Source of the DNA: Sabellastarte sp. h YS-2021
Taxonomy: Eukaryota; Annelida; Polychaeta; Sabellida; Sabellidae
DNA: 64,000 nt
Assembly: GCA_964017235.1 (NCBI GenBank)
Contig: OZ024929.1
Location: 60,359,603 to 60,423,602, forward strand
Direction: 5' to 3'
A model generated the notes under the pieces. That model saw nothing but the letters and a program-made list of their open reading frames with translations. It was not told the origin of the DNA and ran no database searches. Made by a program: the position numbers and the translations under genes. Positions 13,249 to 24,319 of this stretch are shown here, one piece after another; positions within the stretch are counted from its first letter, which is position 1, and every line of letters starts with the position of its first letter.

Positions 13249-13587
13249 CCTTGGTGCTGACGAGATATGTATATATGTAAATAGTTTGTACATAGTTAAA
13301 CGCAAAAAAAAAACCAAAAAAAAACAAACTCAGACATGCTTCTTTCGGGAGGTTTATTTCCTTCTCATGGGACTGAACTCATCCCTCTCTTTCCCTACCT
13401 CAGAGCAGGTCTGTTAAAAAGGGGGGGGGGTGCAACGTCGGTATAGCCCCGGATAACCGGTCTCTGCTACCCGACAAAGGCCTTATTAGGGTCTCCAGTC
13501 GACCCAGGCCAGAGGAAATTTTGTTTAGTTCTGTTTATGAGTTCACTTAAGTCCCTAGTAACTTACCCGCCGACCAAGCGGTAGTTA

Positions 13588-13692
13588 TTCAGCAATTGTC
13601 CATTGGATAGGATGTATTAACGCAATGAAATTGCAAATTTAATAAGTAAATTAAATTTTTATAAGTTAATACCCTATCCAATGGACCGTCGG
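13588..13692 (+). repeat. Internal complementary region of DIRS copy A
   Basis: Reads from CAATTGTCCATTGGATAGG through ATTAACGCAATGAAATTGC to TACCCTATCCAATGG. The left half complements the outer left end of the element and the right half complements the outer right end, with CCATTGGATAGG and its near complement bracketing an AT-rich centre. DIRS elements use such a region to bring the two ends together for circularisation. Near-identical segments lie at about 28785-28885 and 58995-59100. Confidence 0.85.
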
Positions 13693-14145
13693 TATACTGC
13701 TGGCAACATGAGCACTGGCAACCAACTAGAGTCTTGTTCAGGACCACCATTGCCCAAAGGTTTTTGAAGTTCATTTGAAATCCTAGTAACTAACCCGCCT
13801 TCATAGCTGTAGTTATTCTAGCAATTGTCCATTGGGTACGATGTATTAATGCAATAAAGTTGCAAATTCCATAAGTAAATTAAATATTTATATGTTAATA
13901 CCCTGCCCAATTACTGGGGGGCCTGAATAGGTTTAGACAACGAAAAAGATGCGATGAAGTCACACTGTCTAGACAGAAGTACCGTGCGCCACCTAGCGAA
14001 TGCACAGTACTACACCGGTCCTGTCAGTGTATATCACAGGATGGCTTTTTTCTGACGTTTTGCGGGCCGGTCTCCGCTGACCGGTATAGCAATTGGGTAA
14101 GGTATTAACTATAAAAATTTAATTTACTTACTAAATTTGCAATTG

Positions 14146-14551
14146 AGTATGATTGATAAACTTATTACTAATGTATTCCTATGGAATCTAAAAATAGTTG
14201 TTTTTGCTGGCATGTGTGCTTGACAGTTTACCAGTGACCGTGACTTCCTTGTGAATGAACATATATACAGTCAATTGCTAATCTGAAAAATAAAAATCTG
14301 TACAGCAAATTAGAATGTGCCCCAAGGGATGGGCCCAAATTCTCCACACATACCTTGTTCTTCTGGTTGGTGATTGACTGTAACTGCCCAGGTTTCTGCT
14401 TCAGTGGGTATTCCAAAAACAGACAAAAGAAAAAATTTCTTAAACCAGAGTAACCACAAAGTAAAAGAATACCTGGGCTCAACTATATCAAAAGACTGTT
14501 AATATTTTGGATTATTTTGACCTTAAATTTTTGTGACTTATCACTTTTTAG
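14146..14551. other. Intron before the ABC-transporter exon
   Basis: Non-coding sequence between the right end of DIRS copy A and the exon acceptor. The last bases, a T-rich run ending CACTTTTTAG, fit a 3' splice site. No other feature seen. Confidence 0.6.
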
Positions 14552-14675
14552 CTGGAAGCTGACTCTTCTGATCTTGGGGTTTGTTCCATTCCTGGTTATA
14601 GCAGGAACCTTGCAGATGCAGATTCTGGCAGGTCAAGCTAGTGCTGGACAAGAGGCCTTGGAAAACGCAGGCAAG
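14552..14675 (+). CDS. ABCB1-like: ABCB1/MDR-type transporter, exon for TM helix 10
   Basis: An internal exon of 124 bp. The acceptor TTTTTAG precedes 14552 and the donor GTGAGA follows 14675. It begins with the third base of a codon and then reads WKLTLLILGFVPFLVIAG and a tail ending in ENAGK. This matches the second transmembrane domain of P-glycoprotein-type exporters (human GWQLTLLLLAIVPIIAIAG and following), covering helix 10 and the start of its cytoplasmic extension. It fits the C-terminal half of a full transporter better than the N-terminal half. The protein family sits in the plasma membrane and exports hydrophobic compounds using ATP. The exon ends in phase 0, compatible with the exon at 42510. 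ABCB4 or ABCB11 relatives cannot be excluded from so short a stretch. Confidence 0.9.
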
Positions 14676-14844
14676 GTGAGACAGTTTGCCAGCTTGTACA
14701 ACAATTTTTGTCTTATAGATCATAAAATATAAACTCACATCCTAGATCTGGTGATCTACAACACTACTTTGAACAGCAATCTTCAGTTCTTTTTTTCTTT
14801 TTGCTTTACTTTATCAGGACTGGATCATATATGGGATTTTTGTC

Positions 14845-15190
14845 ACATTATATCCCCGAAATTTGGGGATACATTGGATTCAGGTATGTCACGCTGTTGA
14901 CTTTTGTGATAACTCAAAAATGTGTTCATGGATTTCATTCACACTTGGCACATGTATATATTGGGCAAGGAGAGAAAATCTAAGGTAAGGTGACCTTAAG
15001 CTCCCAGTCATAAAGGAGCTTTGGCCACCTTAAGGTCAGAAATGGACTTGTGGGTCACTTTAAGCCCTGTAGCTCTCAAACTATATTACCCATCCAACTA
15101 AAACTTCACATGAGGACACATTTATATGCTACACTAGATATGGCTTCTATTTGTGTTATCTTGTGTTCTCTGTGAAAATTTTGAGCTTTC
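14845..15190 (+). repeat. Hairpin-headed dispersed repeat, short copy
   Basis: Begins with TATATCCCCGAAATTTGGGGATACA, a hairpin like the one at 1236, followed by ATTGGATTCAGG and the core AACTCAAAAATG near 14910, with ACTTGGCA at the same offset as in other families. The AAGGTGACCTTAAGCTCCCAG block follows at about 14990. It is a single unit and not an array. Confidence 0.7.
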
Positions 15191-15499
15191 TAATGGGGGC
15201 ATTCCACTGGGGCCGTCTTATTCTTAACTGTGGGTTTTTCAAGGGTTGGGAGCAATGTTTACAGGGTTGATTAGGATCAGTTGTAGTTTCCCGGCTTGTC
15301 ATGGTGTATGAGCAAAATATCAAACATGTTTGATATTTCAACAACCCTCCATGACTCTTGATCCCAACTGTGGCTCTGCCCACCTGGAAACCGTCCTGTC
15401 TTGTCTCTCTATGTCTTGTTGTAGACACCTTCTGTCATGCCCTCTACTCTTACCGTCCTGTCTAGAGCACTTGCTTGCCTGTCATAGTCAAATACCGGG

Positions 15500-15690
15500 A
15501 CACAACTTCATGACAGGCCAACATATATCTCAGAAACGGTGCAAGTAAGAGCGATTTCGACCAAATTTTTTTCATCAGGATTTGGAAAGCCATCTGCCCA
15601 TTTTTCAAGAAAGCAATTTCCCGCCATTTTTAGCAGCCATCTTGAATTTTTGCATAAATGGAAAAACAGATTTTAAACAGAGCATAATCA
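15500..15690 (+). repeat. Diverged single unit of the CCATTTT satellite
   Basis: Reads ATATCTCAGAAACGGTGCAAG, then GAGCGATTTCGACC, then two CCATTTT/CCATCTTG words. It has the same order of elements as the array at 35500-36800 but is well diverged. Confidence 0.55.
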
Positions 15691-16307
15691 TTCTTGTTAT
15701 TGGGTCGCTTGTTTTTAATGTGCAAAAACAGTTTCTCTTTCTTTTGGAAAGCAATCTTTTTTATAGTGAAATGCCCTTATCATTTCCTAACAGTAGCTAT
15801 TTGTAGGAGCCATCCAACCCAATGGCCAATGCAGAGATGCGAATTTAAGGTTATATCACAACTTTAACCAGGCCACTGGGTTACAGTAGTCCATCCTCCC
15901 GCCAAATAGGTCACATGACCACATTGTTTACTTCATTATTTTTGTTGGCCATCAACAGTATGGACGTCTTATGGAATTAGGAGAAGTTTTGTCAGGGTTT
16001 TATTTATTTTCTGAGATTTTACAGTGAATCTCACTTCATATATTACATGTATATGACACAGAACTTATACATTTATTGAATCTTCGAAGGTATGTCATTA
16101 TATGCAAATAAAAGATTTTTGGATGGTGATATCAAAGTGCGATCATCATCAGCTTCTTAGAAATAAATCAACATAAGAAGGGCATAATGCGATAATTATA
16201 TTTCTATAGCTTGTCAGTCGTTTGGTTAAGTTTGCTGGACGTTGGAAGCTATAATTTTGCAGCATACATAGCTAGAAGAATGTACTCTTTGAAGAACAAA
16301 ACCAGTT
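15691..16307. other. Intronic stretch, nothing recognised
   Basis: No frame, repeat or splice-like exon that I can support. Confidence 0.4.
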
Positions 16308-16595
16308 ATGGACGACGCTATCTTGGAAGACAATGACAATTCGATTGTCATCAGTGCTGTTCACACGTCGGGTTCTAATAGCCAGGCGTTGGCAGCAGTT
16401 CTATCACAATTTGCATCCCAGTTGAATAGATTGCCGACTCACCAGAAGAAGGAATCTCCCTTCGGGGCAGCCATTATTGTTGCTGTGGACACTGCACCAT
16501 GGAGGAGTTTTGAATGCAGGAAAGGACTGTCTCTTCGGAAAACTCTTCCGTCAAGGTTCAGTCGAAACATTTCATACTGGGAAATACCTGCATGA
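16308..16595 (+). CDS. Unrecognised 95-codon open frame
   Basis: Starts MDDAILEDNDNSIVIS and continues with an Ala/Leu/Gln stretch (SQALAAVLSQFASQLNRL) that could form a helix. I do not recognise the family. About 20 bp after it a second frame reads RVSIPPKRFRI, and a near-copy of that stretch (ACCTCC..AAAAGGTTTAGAATC) recurs about 130 bp on, at about 16750-16785. The frame lies at the front of a segment ending in a poly(A) run at about 17107, so it may belong to a retrocopied transcript or a transposable element. No intron signals were noticed. Confidence 0.3.
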   Translation: MDDAILEDNDNSIVISAVHTSGSNSQALAAVLSQFASQLNRLPTHQKKESPFGAAIIVAVDTAPWRSFECRKGLSLRKTLPSRFSRNISYWEIPA

Positions 16596-17125
16596 CGTCA
16601 TCCAGGCCCAATCGAGTTTCTATACCTCCTAAAAGGTTTAGAATCTGTTTGTCGGGTGACGTGAACTGAAGAAAAGAAACGAAAGGCTTTGGATTCAATG
16701 AATTTGCAAAATAATTAATCAAGAGTGATTTTTAGGACAATCAGATTTATATACCTCCCAAAAGGTTTAGAATCCGGTTGTTAGATGATGGGGATTGTGA
16801 TTCATGTCAAGAATACAAGGAACCTAGTCCATATTTTTCAGGTGCTTGGCGTTTGTTTAGTGGCTATATTACAGACAAGAGCACTGTTACTGTTTACTTT
16901 GTTTGTCATTTATCTCTATCAATGAATTGCCACAAGTTTTTGGGTTTAAAACCAGCAGGAAAAATGGCTAATCTTTGGGCTTTCAAGGCATTTGAATTTC
17001 TTGGTGATCTAAGATCAACATGTTTGAATTACTAGTCATCCAGGGAAATCATTGTTTTGGAATTCATTTCTTATTAAATCACTTCCAATATGCCTTGTAG
17101 GAGACTAAAAAAAAAAAAAAAAAAG
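16308..17125 (+). pseudogene. Possible retrocopy ending in poly(A)
   Basis: The segment ends in about 19 A residues (about 17107-17125), preceded at a usual distance by ATTAAA (about 17074), a common variant polyadenylation signal. This layout suggests a reverse-transcribed transcript. I found no clear target-site duplication and cannot name the parent gene. Confidence 0.3.
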
Positions 17126-19053
17126 TGTGCTGATTCACATTGGGTTTAATTCAGCTTAATATCAAAAGGATCAGAGAGATATGTTATAGACTTCAATAAT
17201 GCATTGGACTGTGTACAACGTGTTTGCATTTGCAGTCCACAGTCAACTAGTCTTTGTTCAAATTTTCTTGGTGGGTTTGACCATGTCTAAGAACATGTGG
17301 CTCAACAGGAGGGATACTTAAAATGCATTTAGTAAACCTAAAATGCATTTTTTCACCCCTAATGGGCGTTTTTATGCTGGACATGTTGGCAGATGTTCAA
17401 GGGAACTTCATCCAGTTGTTTCATTTCAACAGGGACGGTTGTAGGTCTAGAATTTAGCATATTCCTAGACTTGACTAGAAAAGGGACAACAACAACAGGC
17501 CTCAGCATGTGGCTCCTCAGTTAGTAACAAGTAGACCGAGTTTTCTGTCCCAAGATATGCCTTTTTTAAAACTGATGGATGGCATTTTGGGACAGAGTTC
17601 CTCGTCACACAAAAAAATTCAATATCTGAAAATTACTGTCACTTTAAAATTTAAAATATCCACTTAAATGTATTAGCAGTATACAGCATTTAGATGTAGG
17701 AACACAATTTTCTGTGTTTGCAGTAATACAGACACTTTTTCTGCACTTCCTGTTTGTATAAACAATGATGAAATTTTGCAAGTGAAATAAATTTTGGTAA
17801 AGATATCCATTAACTATGCAGAAAGTTTATTTCTTTTAATACAGGACACATCCTTGATACTCAAGGTGGTAGCCTAGTACATGTTTAATGTCAGGATGTG
17901 TGCCATCTGTTCCCCTTCAGGACGTTTATGTTTTTTGCATACTTGTGCCATCTGTCTCTCGTCAATACATCCATCTTTTAAGTATTGGCCGAGAGACAGA
18001 TTAATCGGTCTAGTAACAGGGGGTAGGACCTTCTTATCTGGGCCCTGTAGAGGCAGGTGTGGCAAGAGGTCTTTGTCCTGTGTTTAATAAGCCTTTGTTC
18101 AGTCTTGCAGGCTTAGAAGTTTTCATCCTTAGAATAAGAGGTTAATATTCAGCCAGACTTTGCAGAAGTGAGGTTGGCAGGAAAAATAACGCGACAAACA
18201 GCAGGTTTGATAAAGCTGTTTATGAAATGATCGACAAAAGGGCGATAACACCAGCAAAAGTGTCACATCGCTGGAATTTTACAGTTTATTTCTTGTGATA
18301 AGCAAGGAAGAAATGGCAATCAGTGATAGTTAAGGTCAGGTAAACAAGCTTTACATGTACCTTACTTAATATGAAAACTGTTGCAATATTCGGTACTCGT
18401 TTATAGAAGGCGAGTGGATGACATCAATCCAATTATGGATGTATACATTCTTCACCGATATACCCAGCTAACAAAGTATTTTCGCTTCATTGGAAGTGAC
18501 AGATTCTACCAGTTCACTGCCTTACCCTTCAGTATTGCTACAGTTTTTTCTCAACTTCACCATGGTAGCAAAAGAAGTGAAACTGATGACTCTCGCAGAA
18601 GGCATCAGGATTCAACAGTATATGGATGATTAACTAATGAAAACAAGTCAAAATATCAATACCAAGAGAACACCCTCATCATCTTGTCGAAAGCCTAGGT
18701 TGGATAATAAATTTTAAAAAATCAGATTTAATTCCAACTCAAGAAATCGAATTTTTGGGTACAATTGGACCTCAGGGTAGGGCTAGTCTTCCCAATTAAA
18801 AAAAAAACAAAAACAATTCAATCGTCCTCTCGAAAAGACAGTTACAATGTTGGAAGCTTCTCACACATCTCCAGGGATGCTCATGCCACTCTGAAAGCAT
18901 GGCTTCAATGGAGAAGACAATACCATTGGTTTGTCTGCACATGAAGTCACTTCAATGGTATCTGAAAACACACTGCAGATATAATCAGTCCCTGGATATC
19001 TCACTTCTTGAGTCTATGGTTAACAGGGATCATCTTCAGTGGTGGACCAATTT

Positions 19054-20960
19054 TTGTGTCACCAGCATTTATGTTGCGTGGCATATAGGGATTTCTTTGT
19101 CATCCAATTTTGTGGCGTCGTCGGCGTCTGTCGTCGTCACACTTTGTATTCCAGACAGTATCTCAAAAATGGCTTGTCAGATTTAATTCAAATTTGGCAT
19201 GTGGATGTAACTGGTCCTGAGGGTGTGCTGTATAGTTTTGTGACCTTAAACTCCCACTAGTAAGATACTTAAACTCAATTTAAATTTTTTCGTTTCCGGA
19301 CAGTATCTCAAAAATGGCTTGATGGATTCAATTCAAATTTGGCATGTGGCTGTAACTAGTTTTGAAGGTGTGTCGTATTTTAAGGTAACCTTGTACTCCC
19401 ACGTATAAAAAACTTATGTCCAGTTTACGTTTTTTCTTTCTCCATGGAGTATACTGAAAATAATGTCAGAAATTTGATTCAACTTTTGCATGTATATATA
19501 ACAGGCCATAGGTAAGTGTCATACAATAAGGTTACCTTAAACTCCCAGTAATAACAGAATTATATTCACTTTAAGTTTGGTAATTTTTGAAAAGTATTTC
19601 AAATATTTTGCAATTCTAGGCATATTTTAGTTGTGGCTGTAACAAACCGTGAACAAAACCTACAGGAAAAGATTCCCTTAAACTCCCTCACAGCTGCAAA
19701 CTAACTTTGAGTTTAAGGTTGGGACAATTTTTTGGTGTTTAAAAGATATTTGATGTGCTAATTAAGACTTTATTCTTTGATATTCATCATGTACATCTGT
19801 CTACACCAAAAAAGTTTCTTTTGTAAGGTTATAGTAAATTCCTGATGTTTCCTAAACTTATGAGTTTATGGTTGCATTACTTTTGTGTCACTAGCAGCTA
19901 TGTTGGAGGACAAGTATGGTCAGTGTCGTTGTCACACGTCCTTCCCAGACAGTATCTCAAAAATGGGTTGATGGATGAAATTCTAATTTGGCATGTGGAT
20001 GTAACTGGTACTCAAGGTGTGCCCTGTTTTAAGGTGACCTTAAACTCCCATGTATAAAAGAATTATGCTGAGTTTAAGCTTTTTATTTTTCCATGGAGTA
20101 TACTGAAAATAACTTTAGAAAATTCATTCAAATTTTTACATATGTAACTGGCCATAGATAAGTGCATACATTAAGGTGACCTTAAACTCCCAGTAATAGC
20201 ACATTGTCAGCGTCGTCGTCACACTTCCTTTCCAGGCAGTATCTCAAAAATGACATGATGGATTAAATTGTGGATGTAACTGGTATTCAAGGTGTGTATT
20301 ATTTTAAGGTGACCTTAAACTCCTATGTATCAAAGAATTATGTTAAGTTTAAGTTTTTTATTTTTCTGAAGATAACTTGAGAAATTTCATTCAAGTTTTG
20401 CATGTATATGTAACTGGCCATGGATAAGTACCACACATTAAGGTGAACTTAAACTCCCAGTAATAACACATTGTGAGTGTCGTCGTCACACTTCCTTTTC
20501 AGACAGTATCTCAAAAATGGCGTGATGGATTAAATTCATATTTGGCATGTGGATGTAACTCGTACTCAAGGTGTGCCCTGTTTTAAGGTGATCTTAAACT
20601 CTTCCTTTCCAGACAGTATCTCAAAAATGGTATCATGGATTAAATTCAGATTTGTTATGTGGATGTAACTGGTCCTCAAGGTATGCCCTAGTTTAAGGTG
20701 ACCTTAAACTCCCACTAGTAACATACTTATATTGATTTTAAGTTTTTCCATTTCCAGACAGTATCTCGAAAAAGGGTTGACGGATTCAATTCAAATTTGG
20801 CATGTGGTTGTAACTGGTATTTAAGGTGTGTCCTGTTTTAACATGACATTAAACTCCCATGTATAAAGGAATTATGTTGAGTTTCAGTTTTTTATTTAGT
20901 ATATAGTATAGTATAGAGTATATTGAAGATAACTTGAGAAATTTCATTAAAATTTTGCAT
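19054..20960 (+). repeat. Tandem repeats with CAGTATCTCAAAAATGG core
   Basis: Irregular units built from a GTCGTCGTCACAC lead, the core CAGTATCTCAAAAATGGC, the phrase CAAATTTGGCATGTGGATG, and AAGGTGACCTTAAACTCCCA. Core starts recur near 19155, 19305, 19955, 20240, 20505, 20610 and 20760. Minus-strand fragments of the same family lie at about 59590-59670 and 61230-61420. The array sits inside the old DIRS copy. Confidence 0.8.
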
Positions 20961-20979
20961 GTGTATATAACTGTGGAGG

Positions 20980-22240
20980 TTTAATGGCATGAGAACTTGT
21001 ATGTGATTGCTTTCTTGGCAATTTCTGCAACAAGTGTTTTCATGGCAACACCTTTTTCTGTTTCTTGGTCTTTTATTTTGTGGGCATTTAACATTATTCA
21101 AAACTTTCAAAATATGTTCATTACAAGAGGAACTTGTGATTTGGTTTTAGGCAACATTGCCAACTGCTGTTGCTATGGCAACACTTTTCCTGTTGTTGTT
21201 TTTCACTTTTAAATTGGTGGGATCTTTATAAATAAAACCCATGCAAAGATTTTAACCAGTATTTTCAGGATATATTTCTTGCAAGGGGAACTACAAGAGT
21301 AGTGATGATGCTTTTTTTGCAAGTTTTTGGTAACAGCTGTTGCCATGGCAATATTTTTTCTGTATTGTTTTTCAAATTGTGATTTTGTGGTATTTGGCAA
21401 CACTTTCTCATGTTTCTTGGCTTTAAAAAATCTTTTTGTGGGTTCTTTGCATTCCAAACGCCATGGCAACACTTTATTTTTTTTTGGACCTATATATAAA
21501 CATTTTGTGGGTTCTTTGCATTCCAAACCCCTGCACGGATTGGAGCTGACTAGTTGACTAGTGACTAGTGACAATACCTGGCAACAAGTGTTGCCATGGC
21601 AACACTTTTCTTCTGTTTCTTGGACTTCTAAAAAATTTTATGGGTTCTTTGCCTTCCATAACCCTGCACAGATTGGAGCTGATTAGTTTTTCGGCAATAT
21701 CTGGCAACAATTGTTGCCATGGCAACACTTTTCTCCTGTTTCTTGGACCCATATATAAATATTTTGGTGGGTTCTTTGCATTCCATACCCCTACACGGAT
21801 TGGAACTGCTTAGTTTATTTTTGGCAATAGCTGGCAACAATTGTTGTCATGGCAACACTTTTTCTGTTTCTTCTACCTATATATAAACATTTTTGTGGTT
21901 TCTTCTTTACATTCCAAGCCCCAGCACAGATTGGAGCTGACTAGTTTTTCGACACTGGCACATGGCACATGGCAACACTTCCTTTTTTGTTCCTTGAACT
22001 TATAAATAATTTGATGGGTTCTTTGCATTCCATACCCCTGCACAGATTGGAGCTGATTAGTTTTTGGCAATAACTTGCAACAAGTGTTGCCATGGCATCA
22101 CTTTCTTTCTGTTTCTTGGACTTACAAATGTTTTTATGGGTTCTTTGCATTCCATACCCCTGCACAGATTGGAGCAGATTTTCGGCAGTACCTGACAACT
22201 ATTGCCATTACAACACTTTTTTTCTGGTTTTAAGTTGTGG
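20980..22240 (+). repeat. Tandem repeat with RFX X-box palindromes
   Basis: About nine units, with a period near 125 bp in the regular part. Each contains a version of GTTGCCATGGCAAC followed by ACTTTT, TTTCTTGGAC, TGGGTTCTTTGCATTCC and GCACAGATTGGAGCTGA. Perfect 14-bp palindromes lie at 21590-21603 and 21713-21726. One- or two-base variants lie near 21169, 21338, 21843 and 22086. This is the symmetrical X-box bound by RFX factors in animals. The minus-strand frames containing GMECKEPTK are repeat translations. Confidence 0.85.
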
Positions 22241-22777
22241 ATATAAACAGTCCTGAAGAAGATCTGTAGGGTTAAGTCACCTTTCACTCCACAAGATTAG
22301 ACAATGATCTGGCTTGTTATCTGTCCCACAAAATAGCTGACAAATTAAAGTAGTTCATTCTTTCCTCCATGAACAGAGGAGGCAGACAAAACAGGAACCA
22401 TGTTGCACAGTGCATTAACTTATATGGACATATGACTAGCAGTTTAATAGTAGGTTACCCGAAAGATACTTTGTTGAATTTCCTGCTTAGTGCTGACATC
22501 TAGTAAAAACTTGGTAAGTGATAACTTAATGTGTTTGCCTCTCTGTCTGCCTGTGTCCATTTGTCATATCCTGTACATTGGATCTAGGTTATATTTTTCA
22601 ACAAGTTGGAGCCTCCCCATGGCTCAGTACTTCTCAAGGATTGTCTGGATCTGCAAAAATACTGCCAGTCAGCCAACTATTTATGACCAGCATAATTTTT
22701 GTCCTTTTGAATTTCATCCGCTTCAGTCTTTAACCAAAGCTGGTGACACAGTACAATTCTTCTGAATTCTTGTTCAA
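22241..22777. other. Unassigned sequence inside the old DIRS copy
   Basis: About 540 bp between the X-box array and the point where DIRS RNase H similarity resumes. Part of the inserted block by position. No repeat partner or coding pattern recognised. Confidence 0.4.
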
Positions 22778-23999
22778 TTTTGAAGGAGGTCTCACCACTC
22801 CTTCAGAAGGAGCACAGTCTCCTTACATTCACAGATGCTTCCCTAAAGTGTTGGGGTGCTCACTTGAAGCATCCACAGCCAGTGGTTTATGGAATCAGGA
22901 AGGGTTAAGGCTCCACATACATTCTACAGCTAAAAGCAATGTTGTTAGCTTAAAAATGATTCAGAAATCAGCTTCTGAATCGAAATCTGTTGATTTTCAC
23001 AGACAATTCATTAGTGGTTGCCTATCTGAACAACCAGGGAGGCATCCACTCTCAGGTAATATGTACCTTAATTTGAAGAATCGTGGTCTGGATGAATGCC
23101 AGGATGATTCAGATTCAGGGACAGTGCATCCCAAGGAATGTCAATGTTCTAGCAGATTCCATGTCCAGGGAGACAGGGTGATTCAAACCGAAGGGGCTAT
23201 GAATCATCAGGTTTTCAATCAAATTAACCATTGCTGGCATCAATCAGTGGTATATTTGTTTGCAACAAGTTGAATCCCAAACTTCAATGAATGTCTCCTG
23301 TAGGGCTTGGGAAACAGATACATTGAACATCTCTTGGAAAGGTCTGGACGGCCATGTGTTTTGTCCAGTGGCCTTGGTTCTGCAGGTTATGCAAAAGATG
23401 ATCACCTGCAGGTGCAGAATCATCATGAGTGCACCAGGGTGACCAGGGATGTCTTGGTTTTTTAGACTCCTACTAAGACTTCCCTTGTGGATGAATCTGT
23501 TGACTCAACCATTCAGCAACAGACTTCACATCAAGCTAGCTTACTTGAATCTTCATGTTTGGCATCTGGAGTCAGTCATGAACATTCAGGAAGATTCCCA
23601 GAGGAAGTGGCGAAACAAATTAAGGAGCCTTATGGGTACTCCTCAAGGAGACTCTGAATCAATTGGTCTTTTTTGGAAGTGGTGTGTAGAGAGCCAGGTA
23701 TATATCTCAGACCCCACTATTCCAGATGGAGCAAATTTCCTGAACTACTAGTTGAAGGAAAACATCCTAATGCCATCCACTATTGCAGGCTATAGATCAG
23801 CAATTGCGGATGGTTTGGGGCTTAAAAGAAGTGTCTAAAAGTTGAGATGAGTAAGAGATTAGCAACTTTTAGTAAGAGACAAACCAATAGTTTTGGATTT
23901 TGTCATTGGTCCTACATGCTCTTATCAAACAACTTTTGAGCTTGTGAGGAAGGCTTTCTTGAAGTTATTACCTTTCAAGACAGTCTTTGATTTTGGCTT

Positions 24000-24310
24000 C
24001 AGGTAAAATAGTGACATTCATGTTTGGACCCTTCCCTTAGTTATAGGGAGAATTGGTCACAAGTAACTTTGGCCCATTGACTGCCTCTTTTGGCCAAGAA
24101 CCAGTTGGCTCCAGATGGGCCTACTGCAATTACTACAATTAAGCCGGTGGTCTTAGTCTCTGAGAACTACAGATTCATGGTAAAGGAGTGACATTAATGC
24201 TTGGACGTATTCTTCATTTAGTTATAAGGAGAATTGGTCACAAGTAACTCTGGCCCTATCAATTGCCAGAACCAGTTGGCTTTGGATGGGCCTACTGCAA
24301 TTAACTCCAG
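24000..24310 (+). repeat. Direct duplication of ~140 bp
   Basis: The stretch about 24003-24145 (GTAAAATAGTGACATTCATG, GAGAATTGGTCACAAGTAAC, GGGCCTACTGCAATTA) is repeated at about 24178-24305. It lies within the recombinase part of the old DIRS copy, just before the left edge of copy B. Confidence 0.75.
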
Positions 24311-24319
24311 AGTGAACCA

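Larger units (their letters stand above)
6848..14145 (+). mobile_element. DIRS-type retrotransposon copy A, broken fossil
   Basis: A tyrosine-recombinase retrotransposon with inverted terminal repeats at its two ends (left about 6860-6985, right about 13925-14145), the arrangement that separates DIRS elements from ordinary LTR elements. Parts in order: a gag-like region (about 7160-10430, interrupted by a DNA transposon at 7214-8453), a Cys-rich overlapping frame and the RT/RNase H region (about 10440-12480), a recombinase region (about 12487-13248), a 3' non-coding block with a purine-rich run, and an internal complementary region (about 13588-13692) that joins the complements of both outer ends. 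A second junction-like segment lies at about 13800-13910. The RT still shows QYLDDW and the recombinase shows KAHDVRAFAAS. The copy is broken, with roughly half a dozen interruptions; intermediate age. Confidence 0.92.
18190..24310 (+). mobile_element. Old decayed DIRS-type copy, split by tandem repeats
   Basis: Degenerate matches to the younger copies occur in the right order: the RT start (about 18190), the RT palm region (about 18480-18620, with YFRFIGSDRFYQFTALPF), the RT end (about 18940-19050, LQWYLKTHCR and WWTNF), the RNase H region (about 22780-23270) and the recombinase region (about 23600-24170, TIAGYRSAIADGLG). A block of about 3.7 kb of tandem repeats lies between the RT and RNase H parts. 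Gag-like remains may extend left to about 17400. It is heavily broken, with many interruptions, and is clearly older than copies A-D. Terminal repeats are not recognisable. Confidence 0.75.

Noticed and set aside
17881-18087. Possible zinc-finger exon with repeated CAIC motifs
   Set aside because: The two TGTGCCATCTGT words are a short local duplication, the frame has no splice context, and it sits beside an old DIRS fragment.
21209-22287. Overlapping minus-strand frames with GMECKEPTK repeats that look like a repetitive protein
   Set aside because: They are translations of the X-box tandem repeat; units drift in and out of frame and no start or splice context supports a gene.
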